6,996 nucleotides of DNA, taken from the NCBI GenBank assembly GCA_030642335.1, contig DAOWNX010000045.1:1-6996 (forward strand). The letters run 5' to 3'. A program made the translations under genes and the position numbers. Origin of the DNA: Caldisericota bacterium (GTDB lineage: Bacteria; Caldisericota; Caldisericia; Caldisericales; Caldisericaceae). This document shows, piece by piece, positions 5,399 through 6,996 of this stretch. The notes under the pieces are model-generated. The model saw nothing but the letters and a program-made list of their open reading frames with translations. It ran no database searches and was not told the DNA's origin. Position 1 is the stretch's first letter; every line of letters starts with the position of its first letter.

Positions 5399-5637
5399 TC
5401 ATTTCCTTTTGATCAAACTATGATAAAATTTGTCATCTCCTATCCACGATTCTATGAGATCTGCCTTTCCTATGCTTTTTATCATCTGTGGCGCAAGCTT
5501 GAGCATTCTTTCGTCATCTGCTATTATCTCTGCATATTCTCCAGATTCAATTTTATCGAGTTCTCTTGAAACCTTTTTAGCCTATCAGCTACATTTGGCA
5601 TATTTCTCACATCAATTGTTATTTTTGGTTTTCCCAT
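5399..5637 (-). pseudogene. Frame-broken TusA-like sulfur-carrier gene, copy A
   Basis: TusA-family proteins are about 80-residue sulfur carriers using a Cys in a Cys-Pro-x-Pro motif. Here the first frame gives MGKPKITIDVRNMPNVADR, matching the family's opening IDVRG-L-x-CPxP region but without the cysteine. The second frame gives KKVSRELDKIESGEYAEII, ADDERMLKLAPQMIKSIGK, then ADLIESWIGDDKFYHSLIKRK. The LIKRK ending matches the YLIRK-type end of TusA. The frame change falls between NVADR and KK. In the downstream frame a TAG precedes AKKVSRE. Copy B reads KAKK through the same A-run, so the fault in copy A probably lies upstream of the run, in the motif segment. It follows the membrane protein gene by 33 bases. 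A base-calling error or recoding cannot be excluded. Confidence 0.72.
5562..5583 (-). repeat. 22-bp exact match to 3613-3634 (copy A side)
   Basis: This is the copy A partner of the identical 22-bp segment at 3613-3634, at matching positions in the two TusA-like remnants. Flanking similarity extends over about 90 bases with substitutions and small gaps, so this is paralogy and not chance. Confidence 0.9.
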
Positions 5638-5670
5638 ATTTTTCACCTTACCTTTTTCTTCAATCTTTTC

Positions 5671-6123
5671 TCACTCATTTAACCTCCCCTTCTTTATATA
5701 GTATATCACTGCAAGAGAGAAAGGCAGAAGCAATATTGCAGGCGGATAAGGTGGTGCATATGTTCCAAAGAATCCCTCTAAAGTATTGAACCAGATTTCT
5801 TCTCCTGGAATGGATCCTGTAATTATGGCAAATATGTCACATCCAGCAACAACCCATATCAGGATACTTCCCATTACTATCTTTGAAAACTGATGGATCT
5901 CAGAGAGATTCTTAATACCAGAAAGACCAGAAAGGTAAAACAATCCGGCAAATAGTACAACAAGTCCACCCCATCCGCCTCTGAACATATCATTGGGTAT
6001 TTCCAGGATACCCCATAAGAAACTGCTTCCTCCTGCAGTTACTAGCAAATCAGCAATACCAAACGCTAATGTAACAACACCTAATATCCCAAAGTATATC
6101 TTACCTATTATCCATTTATCCAT
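5671..6123 (-). CDS. Four-helix membrane protein encoded after feoB
   Basis: This 150-residue protein is very hydrophobic, with four likely membrane helices: about residues 8-28 (KIYFGILGVVTLAFGIADLL), 49-68 (GGWGGLVVLFAGLFYLSGL), 82-104 (KIVMGSILIWVVAGCDIFAI) and 127-144 (PPAILLLPFSLAVIYYI). It lacks the cysteine-rich tail of FeoB-associated proteins. I do not recognise the family. The start overlaps the feoB stop: ATG at 6126 or 6123, with GGGGGTG upstream inside feoB. The latter has the better spacing. An earlier in-frame ATG at 6147 is discounted for lack of a site. The tight overlap implies translational coupling with feoB and hence a possible role in iron uptake, as an accessory subunit or a partner in the membrane. 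That link rests on position alone. Confidence 0.82.
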   Translation of the reverse strand: MDKWIIGKIYFGILGVVTLAFGIADLLVTAGGSSFLWGILEIPNDMFRGGWGGLVVLFAGLFYLSGLSGIKNLSEIHQFSKIVMGSILIWVVAGCDIFAIITGSIPGEEIWFNTLEGFFGTYAPPYPPAILLLPFSLAVIYYIKKGRLNE

Positions 6124-6996
6124 CATGCCACCCCCAATAATATCCATATAAGATGCATTAATCCACCATAAATAAAGGTGGATGCTACAAGAACAGCCAA
6201 GGCTCCAAGTAACTCTTTACCGCCTTCTTTAAGTATCATTGCAAATGTTGCTAAGCACGGGAAGTATATTGAAACAAGTACTACAGATGTTACCATCTGA
6301 TACTTTGTCATCTCAATAGCAGAGAGTTGTGCTACAGCAAGATCTTTTCTCATAAATGCCGCTACTAAAGGACCTACTGTTTCTTTTGGAACACCAAACC
6401 AGTGTGTGAAAATTGGTCCAAATAGATTTGCCAGCCAATCCATTGATCCTGTTAGATACATCACACCTACGATGAGACAGCCCAATATTACAAAAGGAAC
6501 TGCAATTTTTAAGAAGCTGCTCAATCTCATCCATACTTTTGTCATGACATTACGCGTTAAAGGTCTTTGATATGGCGGAACATCTATTAGAATTTCCGGA
6601 GTTTTTCCTGGAAGAACCTTATTCAGAATGAAACCTGTAATAAAGTATCCAAACAGCAAATAGAGTATAATCAATCCCATATACTCCGGAATCACCTCTT
6701 GCATGATACCAAGTTGTGCACCGCATGGAATGAATATCCCGAGAAGTGTCATCATCAGAAAGCGTTGTTTTCTTGTTTCTAAGATCCTCGTTGCAGTTAC
6801 TGCGGGTACATTGCATCCAAATCCAAGAATCGTAGGGACAATCGCATATCCATGCAGTCCTATTTTGTGCAATACGGTGTCAACAAGAACTGCGAGGCGG
6901 GGTAGATATCCTGCATCTTCTAATACTGCCATCATCAAATAGAATATAAATATAGCAGGTAAAACAACACCAAATGGAACGAAAAGTCCAGAGGTA
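6123..6996 (-). CDS. feoB: Ferrous iron transporter FeoB, C-terminal membrane part (5' end outside window)
   Basis: FeoB imports Fe(II) across the inner membrane, gated by an N-terminal GTPase domain that lies outside this window. The visible 290 residues are the membrane domain. They show LEDAGYLPRLAVLVD (25-39), the hallmark GFGCNVPAV (58-66), TRILETRKQRF (69-79), the first gate motif FIPCGAQ (88-94), the second half GVPKETVGPLVAAFMRKDLA (201-220), and the second FPC motif, IYFPCLAT (243-250). The frame is open to the window edge and ends in TGA at 6123-6125, overlapping the start of the membrane protein gene. Upstream feoA would be expected beyond the window. Regulation by the DtxR protein encoded downstream is plausible but its operator is not visible here. 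Confidence 0.96.
   Translation of the reverse strand, partial: TSGLFVPFGVVLPAIFIFYLMMAVLEDAGYLPRLAVLVDTVLHKIGLHGYAIVPTILGFGCNVPAVTATRILETRKQRFLMMTLLGIFIPCGAQLGIMQEVIPEYMGLIILYLLFGYFITGFILNKVLPGKTPEILIDVPPYQRPLTRNVMTKVWMRLSSFLKIAVPFVILGCLIVGVMYLTGSMDWLANLFGPIFTHWFGVPKETVGPLVAAFMRKDLAVAQLSAIEMTKYQMVTSVVLVSIYFPCLATFAMILKEGGKELLGALAVLVASTFIYGGLMHLIWILLGVA

Noticed and set aside
5393..5416. TTGATC and GATCAA inverted repeat (with a TTTTGATC direct repeat) at the end of TusA-like copy A
   Set aside because: It falls in the last codons of the pseudogene, has a 10-base spacer and no T-tract, and is easily explained by A+T-rich composition.
5430..5789. A 119-codon + strand open frame
   Set aside because: It is antisense to the TusA-like remnant and the 3' end of the membrane protein gene, has no Shine-Dalgarno and no recognisable domain.
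1..6996. CRISPR arrays, tRNA or rRNA genes, transposases or attachment sites
   Set aside because: None was seen on either strand. The only repeats found are the 18-bp tandem pair and the 22-bp match between the TusA-like remnants.

Overview
The window comes from an A+T-rich bacterium, probably an anaerobe. Bacterial ribosomal proteins with a bacterial-type L10 leader RNA identify the domain. The Feo-type ferrous iron transporter and a CooC/MinD-type ATPase suggest anaerobic life. The phylum cannot be fixed from this sequence alone.

Region 1 (1-1550, + strand) is the tail of a ribosomal protein operon: the 3' part of rplA (L1), an L10-binding leader with an intrinsic attenuator, rplJ (L10), rplL (L7/L12) and a strong 12-bp-stem terminator. 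L10 and L12 form the ribosomal stalk, and the leader is where that complex usually limits its own synthesis. rpoB does not follow rplL; instead the genes beyond the terminator run towards it on the other strand.

Region 2 (1631-6996, - strand, read right to left) is one co-directional series: feoB (5' part outside the window), a four-helix membrane protein overlapping the feoB stop, a decayed TusA-like gene, an unidentified coding remnant, a CooC/MinD-like ATPase, a DtxR-family metal regulator with a near-complete ligand set, a second more decayed TusA-like gene, a 277-residue SAM methyltransferase, a second DtxR-family protein that has lost most metal ligands, and a small SAM methyltransferase. 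The longest stretch without an intact gene, 5168-5670, holds the first TusA-like pseudogene, the coding remnant and a small palindrome in front of the ATPase gene. The gap 3474-3712 holds the second TusA-like pseudogene.

FeoB imports Fe(II), and the intact DtxR protein is the obvious candidate sensor of Fe or Mn. The ATPase and the two methyltransferases have no assigned substrate; their repeated placement with TusA-like and DtxR-like genes suggests an iron-linked accessory module. Three gene types (TusA-like, DtxR-like, SAM methyltransferase) occur twice in this 5 kb. Both TusA-like copies are broken and the second regulator is altered, so the module appears to have expanded and then partly decayed.
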